From Bacteroidota bacterium (GTDB lineage Bacteria; Bacteroidota; Bacteroidia; Bacteroidales; Tenuifilaceae), in contig JAEXVC010000139.1 of the NCBI GenBank assembly GCA_023406715.1, forward strand, positions 1 to 27,710: 27,710 nucleotides of DNA, written 5' to 3'. Numbering within the stretch: position 1 is the stretch's first letter; each line of letters opens with the position of its first letter. The notes under the pieces were generated by a model. It was given only the letters and a program-made list of their open reading frames with translations, was not told the origin of the DNA and made no database searches. The position numbers were made by a program, and so were the translations under genes. This document shows, one piece after another, positions 1 to 7,655 of the stretch.

Positions 1-2141
1 TTAAACATAGCTTTAACGTGACCGTAATAAACACCAGCAATCATAATATCACCTTGGCGTAGCGTTCCAGACTCAATAAGAACCGTTGAAACGTAACCTC
101 TACCTTTATCCAGAGCCGATTCTACAACTGTACCCTGCGCACGTTTATCGGGGTTAGCCTTTAAGTCGAGCATTTCGGCTTCAAGCAGAACCTTTTCAAG
201 AAGTTTATCGATATTTAAACCTTTCTTAGCAGAAATTTCCTGACACTGGTACTTACCACCCCAATCCTCAACCAAGTAATTCATATTGGCCAGTTCGCCT
301 TTAATCTTCTCGGCATCGGCGGTGGGTTTATCTATCTTATTAATTGCGAATATTATTGGTACCCCCGCAGCGCTAGCGTGGTTAATAGCCTCAATGGTTT
401 GAGGCATCACGGCGTCGTCAGCAGCAACCACAATAATTGCGATATCTGTTAGTTTAGCACCACGCGCACGCATAGCGGTAAACGCTTCGTGACCTGGTGT
501 ATCAAGGAATGTAATTTTTCTTCCATCCTCCAAAATAACTCCGTAAGCACCAATGTGCTGAGTAATACCTCCTGCCTCACCAGCAATTACGTTAGCATGA
601 CGAATGTAGTCCAGTAACGATGTTTTACCGTGGTCAACGTGTCCCATAACGGTAACAATTGGCGAACGTGGTTTTAGTTTGTCGGGGGTATCCTCTGCTT
701 CAGTGCTAATTGCCTCCTGCAAATCAACACTAACAAACTCTACCTGATAGCCAAACTCATCGGCAACCAGAGCCATAGTTTCGGCATCGAGCCTTTGGTT
801 GATAGATACCATCAAGCCAAGGTTCATGCACACCTCAATTACCTCGGTTACGGCAACATCCATCATTGTTGCAAGTTCGTTTACTGAAACAAACTCTGTA
901 ACCTTAAGAATCTTCATTTCTTGCTCCATACGCTCCTGTTCCTGCTGCTGACGAGCATTTACCAGGTCGCGTTTCTCCCTACGATACTTGGAACCTTTTG
1001 TCTTCCCTTTAGAAGTAAGGCGTGCAAGAGTTTCCTTAATTTGACGTTGAACTGCTTCATCATCAACCTCCTGCTTTATAGGTTTTTTCTTCTTATTGTT
1101 GCTCTTTTGTTTTTGAAGCGGATCTGCCTTCTTCAACTGAATTGGTGCCTGTTTTGGGTCGCGTTGCCCTGGCTGTCCAGCCTCAGGAACTTGAACCTTA
1201 GCATTCTCCTTCTTAATCCTCTTGCGCTTTTTCTTCTTATTCCTGTCGCTACCACCACCATTAGCGTCGTTCGACGATGCTACAGGCTGAGGTTTCTTTT
1301 TAGGCTCAAAAGCACTTAGGTCAATTTTACCCATAATGGTTGGGCCTGTAAGTTTCTCAACCTCTGAGCGGTAAATTTGTTCCTCAACGGGTGCTGCTGG
1401 TGCTTCAACCTTTGTCTCCTCAACTTTCGGCTGAGCAACTGGCTGCTTGTGTTCAACCTTTTTCTCGTGACGAGGTTCCTGATGCTTAGGTTTCTCGTGA
1501 GGTTTAGACTCTGGACGAGTAGGTTTCTGAACCGTTTTAAGGTCAATTTTACCTAGAACCTTAGGTTGCTCCACTTGAACCTTTGATGTTTCAATATGTT
1601 CAACAGGGGCAGGTTTATGCTCCTTGTGCTTAGGCTTCTCCTCGGCCTGAGGTTGTGGTTTTGGTTTTTCAACCTGCTTAACTTCCTCCTTTTTTTCAAC
1701 AGGAGGCGTTGGCTGCGATTTTTTTGGAGCCAAAGCATCCAAATCTATCTTGCCCTTAAGCTTTAAATCTATTTTTGGTCTATCACTATCCTCTATTTCG
1801 GGGGATTTTGAGTGTTCTATGGTTGTGGTTTTGATAATAACCTCATCGTCGGAAGAGTCAAAATCGGAATCATCCTCTGTTTCCTTCTCAACATCATCAA
1901 TTGAGATAGACTCTTTTTTATCCCTTAAGCCTTTTAGGCTTACTTTTTGGGACTCCTTCTTAAGGTTAACTTCAGCACCAAACTCTTTTGAGAGTATGCC
2001 CAATAAATCCTGGTCTACCTTTGCGTTGGGGTCGTTGGGTACATTGTGGCCTTTCTTGTGTAAAAATTCCACCAAGGTTGATACTCCAACATTAAACTCT
2101 CTGGCTAACTTACTAAGCCTTATTAATTTGTCATTTGTCAT
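1..2141 (-). CDS. infB: Translation initiation factor IF-2 (C-terminus beyond window)
   Basis: IF-2 is the GTPase that brings initiator fMet-tRNA to the 30S subunit and promotes subunit joining. The frame is open from the ATG at 2141 to the window edge, giving 713 complete codons, so the rest of domain II and the C-terminal tRNA-binding domains are missing. Residues 1-55 are a typical IF2N domain. Residues 60-390 are a low-complexity Lys/Glu/Pro/Gln linker with basic runs. The GTPase motifs are clear: G1 GHVDHGKT at 500-507, G3 DTPGH from 547, G4 NKID at 601-604. The linker carries the tetrapeptide KIDL four times (residues 123, 131, 198, 272). It is the third gene of the rimP-nusA-infB operon, 59 nt after nusA, an order widely conserved in bacteria. 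Identification is near certain. Confidence 0.98.
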   Translation of the reverse strand, partial: MTNDKLIRLSKLAREFNVGVSTLVEFLHKKGHNVPNDPNAKVDQDLLGILSKEFGAEVNLKKESQKVSLKGLRDKKESISIDDVEKETEDDSDFDSSDDEVIIKTTTIEHSKSPEIEDSDRPKIDLKLKGKIDLDALAPKKSQPTPPVEKKEEVKQVEKPKPQPQAEEKPKHKEHKPAPVEHIETSKVQVEQPKVLGKIDLKTVQKPTRPESKPHEKPKHQEPRHEKKVEHKQPVAQPKVEETKVEAPAAPVEEQIYRSEVEKLTGPTIMGKIDLSAFEPKKKPQPVASSNDANGGGSDRNKKKKRKRIKKENAKVQVPEAGQPGQRDPKQAPIQLKKADPLQKQKSNNKKKKPIKQEVDDEAVQRQIKETLARLTSKGKTKGSKYRREKRDLVNARQQQEQERMEQEMKILKVTEFVSVNELATMMDVAVTEVIEVCMNLGLMVSINQRLDAETMALVADEFGYQVEFVSVDLQEAISTEAEDTPDKLKPRSPIVTVMGHVDHGKTSLLDYIRHANVIAGEAGGITQHIGAYGVILEDGRKITFLDTPGHEAFTAMRARGAKLTDIAIIVVAADDAVMPQTIEAINHASAAGVPIIFAINKIDKPTADAEKIKGELANMNYLVEDWGGKYQCQEISAKKGLNIDKLLEKVLLEAEMLDLKANPDKRAQGTVVESALDKGRGYVSTVLIESGTLRQGDIMIAGVYYGHVKAMF

Positions 2142-2200
2142 ACAGGCTTTTCCCCGTTGATTGTTATAAAATAATATGCAAATCTATATGAATACTACTA

Positions 2201-3439
2201 CTATTCAAACTCTGACTTCAATATTCTGATAATTTCTTTAACAGTTTCCTCTTCCAAATCGGTACGTTTAACCAATTCTTTGAAAGGAATCTCAAGCACA
2301 CTCTTAGCTGTATCGCAACCAATTCCTTTTAGGGTATCGATAATCCAGCTGTCAATTTCATCAACAAATTCATCAAGAGTAACATCTTCTTCGTCCTCTG
2401 TTTCAGTTTCACGGTAAACGTCAATCTCATAACCAGTTAACTGGCTAGCCAGTTTAATGTTGTAGCCACCCTTACCAATTGCCAACGAAACCTCATTTGG
2501 TTTTAGGTAAACATCGGCACGCTTGCCCTCCTCATCAATTTTAATTGATGTAACTTTTGCAGGACTTAATGCACGCTGAATGAAAAGTTGTGTGTTATTT
2601 GTAAAGTTAATAACGTCGATATTCTCGTTGCGTAACTCGCGAACAATTCCGTGAATACGGCTACCCTTCATACCAACGCAAGCACCTACTGGGTCAACAC
2701 GCTCATCGTACGACTCAACTGCAACTTTAGCACGCTCTCCAGGGATACGTACAATTTTTTTGATAGTGATAAGACCGTCAAAAATCTCAGGTACCTCAAG
2801 TTCAAACAAACGCTCCAAGAATGCGTTTGCAACACGCGAAAGGATGATTTGAGGAGAGTTGTTTTTCATCTCAACCTTGTACACAACGGCTCTGATACTA
2901 TCGCCCTTACGGTAAAAATCCGAAGGAATTTGCTCAGTTTTGGGGAGAGCTAGCTCGTTACCCTCATCATCGAGAACAAGAATTTCTTTTTTCCAGACCT
3001 GATAAACCTCGCCAGTGATGATATCGCCAATTCTATCCTTATACTTATTATAAAGGTTGTTTTTCTCCAACTCCATAATTCTGGAAGTCAAGTTTTGGCG
3101 TAAAGCCAAAATTGCCCTACGGCCAAACTCCGAAAGTTTAACTTCGGCAGTTACCTCCTCGCCCACTTCGTAATCCTCGTCAATTTTACGAGCTTCGGTA
3201 AGTGAAATTTGACGATTTGAGTCCTCAAAGTCCTCATCCTCTACCACCTCGCGATTACGCCAAATTTCAAAGTCACCCTTATCTATATTGATAATGATGT
3301 CGAAATTATCGTCGGAACCGTACAACTTAATAAGCATATTGCGGAAAACATCCTCCAGAACGCTCATCATTGTTGGTCTGTCGATACTCTTAAGTTCCTT
3401 AAACTCAGAAAAAGTGTCGATTAGATTTAGATTTTCCAT
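2201..3439 (-). CDS. nusA: Transcription termination/antitermination factor NusA
   Basis: NusA binds RNA polymerase and nascent RNA and modulates pausing, termination and antitermination. The 412-residue product has the expected order: an N-terminal RNA-polymerase-binding domain (about 1-125), an S1 domain (about 130-205, beginning near GDIITGEVYQVW), then two KH domains with GxxG loops visible as GMKGSRI and GKGGYNI. After the KH domains comes an acidic stretch (TETEDEEDV) and a short helical segment resembling a helix-hairpin-helix tail. The length suits Bacteroidota NusA, which lack the long acidic repeats of enterobacterial NusA. The ATG start lies 22 nt after rimP, and infB follows. I see no truncation or frame problem. 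Confidence 0.98.
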   Translation of the reverse strand: MENLNLIDTFSEFKELKSIDRPTMMSVLEDVFRNMLIKLYGSDDNFDIIINIDKGDFEIWRNREVVEDEDFEDSNRQISLTEARKIDEDYEVGEEVTAEVKLSEFGRRAILALRQNLTSRIMELEKNNLYNKYKDRIGDIITGEVYQVWKKEILVLDDEGNELALPKTEQIPSDFYRKGDSIRAVVYKVEMKNNSPQIILSRVANAFLERLFELEVPEIFDGLITIKKIVRIPGERAKVAVESYDERVDPVGACVGMKGSRIHGIVRELRNENIDVINFTNNTQLFIQRALSPAKVTSIKIDEEGKRADVYLKPNEVSLAIGKGGYNIKLASQLTGYEIDVYRETETEDEEDVTLDEFVDEIDSWIIDTLKGIGCDTAKSVLEIPFKELVKRTDLEEETVKEIIRILKSEFE

Positions 3440-3461
3440 TGTATAATATTTTGACTTTTAT

Positions 3462-3929
3462 CTATTTAAACGAAATTACCACCTTTGTAGCCTTAACATC
3501 GGAATAAGCCAGTGTTAAAACCTCCTCAACATTTTGTTTTCCCTTTTTACCCTCAACTGCAACCTTTTTAGTAAACTTAACGGTAAAATCCGAATCGGTA
3601 GCAGAAACTAAAGAGCCCTTTAATTTTTCGCCATTCTTTTTTAGCACCTCAACATCGCGGCCAAGATTCTTGGTGTACTGACGGGCAATCTTCAGCGGCT
3701 GGCCAACACCTGCCGAGGCAACCTCCAACTCAAAATCCTCCTCATCGCGGTTAAGGCTCGATTCTACCAACCGACTAATGGCAATACAAGAATCAATCCC
3801 TACACCCTTATCGCCATCAATAGTTATAAATATGCTGTTTGATGCACTTATGCTGATATCGACAAGGAATAGATTTTCCTCCTCGAGCCGAGGCAGCACA
3901 ATGGATTCAATTAGCTCTTTCTTAATCAT
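3462..3929 (-). CDS. rimP: Ribosome maturation factor RimP
   Basis: RimP helps assemble the 30S subunit. I chose the ATG at 3929, which gives 155 residues beginning MIKKELIESIV, because RimP homologs start with this helix (compare the usual MIDKEKIEQLV). The open frame continues 26 codons upstream to 4007, but that extension would translate the leader palindrome and has no family similarity. Visible family features are LFLVDISIS, ITIDGDKGVGIDSCIAISR, the ELEVASAGVGQPLK segment (family LEVSSPGLDRPLK) and a C-terminal Sm-like beta domain with a Lys-rich KKVAVEGKKGKQN loop. It is the first gene of the operon, with nusA 22 nt downstream and a well-formed promoter about 65 nt upstream of the chosen start. 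Confidence 0.95.
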   Translation of the reverse strand: MIKKELIESIVLPRLEEENLFLVDISISASNSIFITIDGDKGVGIDSCIAISRLVESSLNRDEEDFELEVASAGVGQPLKIARQYTKNLGRDVEVLKKNGEKLKGSLVSATDSDFTVKFTKKVAVEGKKGKQNVEEVLTLAYSDVKATKVVISFK

Positions 3930-3949
3930 TTCACTTAGGTTTAACAAAA

Positions 3950-3968
3950 CAGGGGACACTGTCCCCTG
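3950..3968. repeat. 19-nt near-perfect palindrome in the rimP leader
   Basis: The sequence CAGGGGACACTGTCCCCTG is a 9-bp inverted repeat around a single C. It lies between the predicted start site (about 3988) and the rimP ATG at 3929, so it would be transcribed at the 5' end of the rimP-nusA-infB mRNA. It is much more GC-rich than its surroundings. It could act as an RNA hairpin, a DNA operator, or be one copy of a dispersed REP-like palindrome; the window alone cannot decide. Confidence 0.7.
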
Positions 3969-3993
3969 CACCAATCGTTGCTTAAAACTTTCG

Positions 3994-4024
3994 CAAAAAT
4001 ATATCATTTTATGAAAAAATCAAA
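3994..4024 (-). promoter_or_regulatory. Bacteroidota-type promoter of the rimP-nusA-infB operon
   Basis: On the minus strand, TATTTTTG (4001 down to 3994) matches the -7 consensus TAnnTTTG. TTTTG (ending at 4021) supplies the -33 TTG, with exactly 19 nt between the two. Transcription would start near 3988, leaving a leader of about 60 nt before rimP. Confidence 0.7.
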
Positions 4025-4136
4025 ATATTTAGCTGAAAATATGCTATTTAGGATTATTCCAAAAATCTCAGAAACAGTCAACCATTAATAAACAAGGGCA
4101 CTACAAGTAATCCTTTTAAATGTGCGTTGTAATTGC

Positions 4137-4144
4137 TACCTTCG
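4137..4144 (+). promoter_or_regulatory. Possible -7 element for the WYL regulator gene
   Basis: TACCTTCG differs from TAnnTTTG at one base and lies 17 nt before the ATG at 4162. No clear -33 TTG is at the right distance (TTTT is present). The position would exclude the upstream ATG at 4120 from the transcript, which supports the start at 4162. Confidence 0.35.
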
Positions 4145-4161
4145 TATTAACTTTATTTGCA

Positions 4162-5106
4162 ATGAATAGAATAGACCGCCTCTCGGCAATAATCACCTTT
4201 CTGCAATCGCGAAGGCTAGTTACAGCCCAACAAGTTGCCGACAGATTTGATATAAGCCTTAGAACCGTTTACCGAGACATTAATGCTCTTATGGAATCGG
4301 GGATTCCAATTGCTGGCGAGGCAGGCAGAGGTTACTCAATTGAGAGTGGCTACCATTTACCGCCCGTAATGTTTACCCGCGAGGAAGCTGCTGCGATGAT
4401 TACGGCTGGCAAAATGGCCGAGAAACTTACCGATATATCGCTTGAGCAGAACTACAACACTGCACTCGAAAAGGTTAAAGCCGTTATGCGTTATAGCGAC
4501 AAGGAAAACTTGGAGAAGTTGGAAAAGCAAATCCTTGTTATTTACCCAAATTCAAAAAAAGATACTCTTCCGAATTGCTTTATGGCTCCAATCCAGAAAG
4601 CATTAACACAAAACAACATAATTATTCTCGATTACATATCGAACTCAAAAAAAGAGAGCACAAAACGAGAAGTAGAGCCCGTGGGCATATGTTTCTACGG
4701 TGGAAAATGGCACTTGCTGGCATACTGCCGATTAAGAAAAGATTATCGCGATTTCAGAATTGATAGAATCAAACATCTAACAATAGGTACAGAAACATTC
4801 CAAAGCAGCCACCCTCCTGTAAATGAACTTATCTGGCGCTTTGCCGACAGTTCTAGCAACATCAGAGTTGTGCTACGATTCCCTAAATTCCTATACAATC
4901 AACTTGCAGAGTACAAATACTACTACGGATTTATTGATGAGATTGTAGAAGAAAATACTTTTACAATGATATTCCTAACCGACTCGTTGGAGTGGATTGA
5001 GTACTGGCTTCTTTCCCTTGGAAAGAATGTTGAGATTATTGAACCACAAAAACTTACTGATAGCATAAAACAAAGAGTTGCAGAACTATATAACCATTAT
5101 GAATGA
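4162..5106 (+). CDS. HTH/WYL-domain transcriptional regulator (YafY family)
   Basis: This is a DNA-binding regulator with an N-terminal HTH_11-type winged helix (residues 1-60; TAQQVADRFDISLRTVYRDI is the helix-turn-helix) and a C-terminal WYL domain. The WYL core is GGKWHLLAYCRLRKDYRDFR (about 180-199), where W183-H184-L185 stands for the usual W-Y-L, followed by the conserved RxDRI. WYL proteins often sense nucleic acids or small ligands and can activate or repress neighbours. An in-frame ATG exists at 4120, but MNRIDRLSAI at 4162 is the usual family start, giving 314 residues. It faces away from rimP and lies 154 nt upstream of a four-gene run that it may control (inference). The ligand is unknown. 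Confidence 0.93.
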   Translation: MNRIDRLSAIITFLQSRRLVTAQQVADRFDISLRTVYRDINALMESGIPIAGEAGRGYSIESGYHLPPVMFTREEAAAMITAGKMAEKLTDISLEQNYNTALEKVKAVMRYSDKENLEKLEKQILVIYPNSKKDTLPNCFMAPIQKALTQNNIIILDYISNSKKESTKREVEPVGICFYGGKWHLLAYCRLRKDYRDFRIDRIKHLTIGTETFQSSHPPVNELIWRFADSSSNIRVVLRFPKFLYNQLAEYKYYYGFIDEIVEENTFTMIFLTDSLEWIEYWLLSLGKNVEIIEPQKLTDSIKQRVAELYNHYE

Positions 5107-5145
5107 TGAACAAGGAACGCTGAAGACTGAATTGTGGAGTTTTGC

Positions 5146-5163
5146 AATCTTAAAATTAAGATT
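5146..5163 (+). terminator. Weak hairpin after the WYL regulator gene
   Basis: AATCTTAA and TTAAGATT form an 8-bp AT-rich stem with a 2-nt spacer, 40 nt after the stop codon. A T-rich tract begins only about 10 nt later, so terminator function is doubtful. Confidence 0.25.
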
Positions 5164-5200
5164 CCCTGTTCAATATTTTTTATTTACTACTGACATAGGG

Positions 5201-5229
5201 TTGACACTTTGGACTTTTTTCTTTGTAAT
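5201..5229 (+). promoter_or_regulatory. Candidate promoter upstream of the four-gene run
   Basis: TTGACA (5201-5206), a 17-nt spacer and TGTAAT (5224-5229) resemble a classical sigma-70 promoter. The overlapping TTTCTTTG (5218-5225) is one base off the Bacteroidota -7 consensus, but no -33 TTG sits at the correct distance from it. Either reading would place the start 20-30 nt before the ATG at 5261. Confidence 0.35.
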
Positions 5230-5260
5230 GAAAAAAATAATCATTTAAAACAAAAACACA

Positions 5261-5674
5261 ATGAAAAAGTGCATTTCAACATCGCTACTCGCTGCAATTG
5301 CAGGATTTGCCGCAAACATGGCATTGGGGTTTCTTTTTATCTTTATAGTACCATCGCTCGAAGCCGAATACAATAACACAGTAATTTTTCGCCCGTGGGA
5401 AGACCCGTTGATGAGCCTCTACTTTCTCCACCCCTTTTATATTGCATTTATTCTTGCTTGGGTTTGGAATAAAACAAAGAACTTAATAAACGGCAATATT
5501 TGGAGACAGGCTTTTGTATTTACAGGTTTTTACTTCCTGCTTGCAACCTTTCCAGGATTAATGCTAAGCATCAGCTCATTTAAAATATCATTTGCAATGA
5601 CATTTAGCTGGGCAACTGGTGCATTTTTGCAAACCTATGTTATGTCGCTACTTTTTGCTAAATTCTTAAAGTAA
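5261..5674 (+). CDS. Hypothetical four-helix membrane protein
   Basis: The 137-residue product is strongly hydrophobic with about four membrane segments: roughly residues 8-30 (beginning SLLAAIAGFAANMALGF), 50-68, 85-105 and 113-134. I do not recognise the family with confidence. The first segment could be mistaken for a signal peptide, but no cleavage motif follows it. The loop between the first two helices carries Glu/Asn/Pro-rich residues. It starts the run 5261-7541 and is followed after 24 nt by the DJ-1/PfpI-like gene, so it is probably co-transcribed. Small membrane proteins next to WYL regulators are common, but no function can be assigned from sequence alone. Confidence 0.75.
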   Translation: MKKCISTSLLAAIAGFAANMALGFLFIFIVPSLEAEYNNTVIFRPWEDPLMSLYFLHPFYIAFILAWVWNKTKNLINGNIWRQAFVFTGFYFLLATFPGLMLSISSFKISFAMTFSWATGAFLQTYVMSLLFAKFLK

Positions 5675-5698
5675 AATCTCCCCAAAAAATAATTACTT

Positions 5699-6277
5699 AT
5701 GAAAAGAAAAATATTTATATACCTTTTCAACGGCTTTTCCGACTGGGAGATTGCATACCTTTCGCCCGAAATAAAAAAGAGTAGCCTATTCGATTTGGTT
5801 TATTTCTCAGGAAATGGGAAGCCAGTCGTATCCATGGGAGGATTGCGGGTGCTCCCAGATATATCCTTGTCGGAAATCAAGATTAATGATATCGATATGC
5901 TGATTCTTCCTGGCGGAACGGCTTGGGGAAATGGGGAAAACACAGAAATAGACCAACTCGTGAGAACGCTGTTTGACAGGGAAACTACCATTGCCGCAAT
6001 ATGTGGAGCCACTGAATATTTGGCCCAGCAGGGCTTATTAAACCAAATAAAACACACCAGCAACAACCTTGGCTATTTAAAAATGGTTGCACCCGAGTAT
6101 CTCGGCGATGATAATTTCATAGATTCACTTGCCGTTACCGATAAAAATATCATAACAGCCAAAGGCGTTGCACCAATCGAATTTGCGAGGGAGGTATTTA
6201 CAGCAATCAAACTATATAGCGACAAGGATACAGAGAAATGGTATCAACTCTTCAAAAACGGAATTTGGAGTGAGTAG
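5699..6277 (+). CDS. DJ-1/PfpI-family (class I glutamine amidotransferase-like) protein
   Basis: The 192-residue product has the DJ-1/PfpI flavodoxin-like fold. An N-terminal strand is followed by GFSDWEIA, with Glu17 at the position of the conserved DJ-1 glutamate. MLILPGG lies at about 67-73, and the nucleophile elbow AAICGAT has Cys102. Members include putative proteases, glyoxalase III-type deglycases and stress proteins. The overall pattern, with the DWE motif, resembles YdeA-like type 1 glutamine amidotransferase-like proteins. The second gene of the run, it begins 24 nt after the membrane protein. The company of an SPL-like radical SAM enzyme suggests a damage or stress role, but this is inference and the substrate is unknown. 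Confidence 0.9.
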   Translation: MKRKIFIYLFNGFSDWEIAYLSPEIKKSSLFDLVYFSGNGKPVVSMGGLRVLPDISLSEIKINDIDMLILPGGTAWGNGENTEIDQLVRTLFDRETTIAAICGATEYLAQQGLLNQIKHTSNNLGYLKMVAPEYLGDDNFIDSLAVTDKNIITAKGVAPIEFAREVFTAIKLYSDKDTEKWYQLFKNGIWSE

Positions 6278-6310
6278 ACCTTGAACAAAAACATCCATAA
6301 AGGTCCTTCT

Positions 6311-7186
6311 ATGCCTAGATACATTGAAGCAAAAACAATACTAAGCAGCGTAAAGAATAAGCCCGATACTTATTTCGGGCTTAGCTACAATATGAACCTT
6401 TACAGAGGCTGTCAGCATAGTTGTATTTACTGCGATTCACGAAGCGATTGCTACCAACTTGGCGACCTGTCTGATATCCGTATTAAAAAGGATGCTATTC
6501 AAATACTAGAACGGGAGTTAAGAAGCAAACGATTACGGGGAACTGTTGGTTTTGGTTCAATGAACGATTGCTATATGCCCGTTGAAAGGGAATATCAACT
6601 AACCAGAAAAGCATTGTTGCTGATGATTAAGTATAAGTTCCCTGTGCACATAATAACCAAAAGCGATTTGGTTTCTAGAGATATTGATTTGCTTAAGGAG
6701 ATATCAAAGATTTATGCCGCAGTTTCAGTTACTATTACAACAACCGATGATAATTTAAGCAGGATAATTGAGCCCAACGCTCCACTTTCAAGTAAAAGAT
6801 TTGAAACCCTAAGGCAGCTTTCCGCCCAAGGTATTTACTGTGGAATAACCTTTATGCCAGTTCTTCCACACATAAACGACACCCATGAAAATGTAACTGA
6901 GATGGTTAAAAAGGCGGCCGATTGCGGCGTAAAGTATATTCTACCTGCATTTGGGCTTACAATTCGCGATGGACAACGCGAGCATATGTATCAACAATTC
7001 GACAAACACTTCCCAACCCTTCGCGAAAAATATACCGCGGAGTTTGGGAACAATTATAATTGCCCATCGCCTAAAGCCAATGAACTATACAGCCTTTTCT
7101 ACAACCTATGCAAGGAAAAAGGAATATCTACACAGATGAATTTTTACAAACCAGAGAAACCTATTCAACAGAAACTAAACTTTTAA
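6311..7186 (+). CDS. Radical SAM protein, spore photoproduct lyase (SplB)-like family
   Basis: The product has the radical SAM cluster motif CxxxCxxC as GCQHSCIYC (Cys34, Cys38, Cys41 from this start), which binds the 4Fe-4S cluster that cleaves S-adenosylmethionine. MPRYIEAKTILS and YNMNLYRGCQHSCIYCDSRS match the SPL-like/Rv2578c-type group, not classical SplB of spore formers. I chose the ATG at 6311, which is preceded by AAAGG seven bases upstream; the frame also allows a TTG at 6281. The reaction is unknown: true SplB repairs thymine spore photoproduct, but this organism is not expected to sporulate, so a different radical reaction is likely. The DUF3795 gene follows after 4 nt. Confidence 0.9.
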   Translation: MPRYIEAKTILSSVKNKPDTYFGLSYNMNLYRGCQHSCIYCDSRSDCYQLGDLSDIRIKKDAIQILERELRSKRLRGTVGFGSMNDCYMPVEREYQLTRKALLLMIKYKFPVHIITKSDLVSRDIDLLKEISKIYAAVSVTITTTDDNLSRIIEPNAPLSSKRFETLRQLSAQGIYCGITFMPVLPHINDTHENVTEMVKKAADCGVKYILPAFGLTIRDGQREHMYQQFDKHFPTLREKYTAEFGNNYNCPSPKANELYSLFYNLCKEKGISTQMNFYKPEKPIQQKLNF

Positions 7187-7190
7187 CAAG

Positions 7191-7541
7191 ATGAACACAA
7201 TAAAAAACGACACAAATCTAATAGCCTATTGTGGGCTATACTGCGGTGCTTGCAAATCGTATATAAAAGGTAAATGCCTAGGGTGTGCCGGAAACGAAAA
7301 AGCAAGTTGGTGCGAAATTCGCAAATGCTGTATGACAAAGAATATTAAAAGTTGTGCAGATTGCATAGAGTTTACGGATGTAAAACAATGTAAGAAATAC
7401 AACAATTTTATTGCTAAAGCAATCGGCTTTGTTCTTCGCTCGGACAGGCCTGCATGTATAGAGATGATTAAAAAAGATGGATATGTTAACTTTGCAACCT
7501 TTATGAGTAGTAATGGGTTTCAAACCATGCGTAAGAAGTAA
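7191..7541 (+). CDS. Cysteine-rich DUF3795-family protein
   Basis: The 116-residue product opens with LIAYCGLYCGACKSYIKG, the signature of DUF3795. It has eleven cysteines within residues 14-67 (14, 18, 21, 29, 32, 41, 46, 47, 55, 58, 67), arranged largely in CxxC-like pairs, plus one near residue 95. This suggests zinc or iron-sulfur binding. The family has no established biochemical role that I know of. The ATG is 4 nt after the radical SAM gene, so the two are almost certainly translated from one mRNA and the protein may be its partner, for example in cluster or electron supply (inference). The run ends here; about 110 nt without a clear terminator follow. Confidence 0.88.
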   Translation: MNTIKNDTNLIAYCGLYCGACKSYIKGKCLGCAGNEKASWCEIRKCCMTKNIKSCADCIEFTDVKQCKKYNNFIAKAIGFVLRSDRPACIEMIKKDGYVNFATFMSSNGFQTMRKK

Positions 7542-7619
7542 CAACTAACACAAAAACTCCCACAGAACTTTAAACGTTAAAGCATCTTTGTTCGATGTTT
7601 TTTATTCAAAATTAACTTG

Positions 7620-7639
7620 TATCTTTAAGTTTATTTTTG
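7620..7639 (+). promoter_or_regulatory. Possible -7 elements for the 7TM-DISM gene
   Basis: TATTTTTG (7632-7639) matches TAnnTTTG exactly and TATCTTTA (7620-7627) matches at seven of eight positions, 16-35 nt before the ATG at 7656. Neither has a clean TTG at the -33 distance. Confidence 0.35.
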
Positions 7640-7655
7640 AAAACTTTTAAAAAGT

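Noticed and set aside
921..2160. Several open frames on both strands within the infB linker
   Set aside because: They are shadows of the Lys/Glu/Pro-rich IF-2 frame. Their products are low-complexity and lack family features.
2651..2953. Plus-strand 100-codon open frame inside nusA
   Set aside because: It is antisense to a highly conserved part of nusA with no promoter or recognisable protein.
3930..4007. N-terminal extension of rimP to 4007
   Set aside because: It would translate the leader palindrome and has no similarity to RimP; the ATG at 3929 fits the family start.
4120..4161. Upstream ATG for the WYL regulator
   Set aside because: The extra 14 residues are hydrophobic and unlike the family start; a -7 element lies downstream of this ATG.
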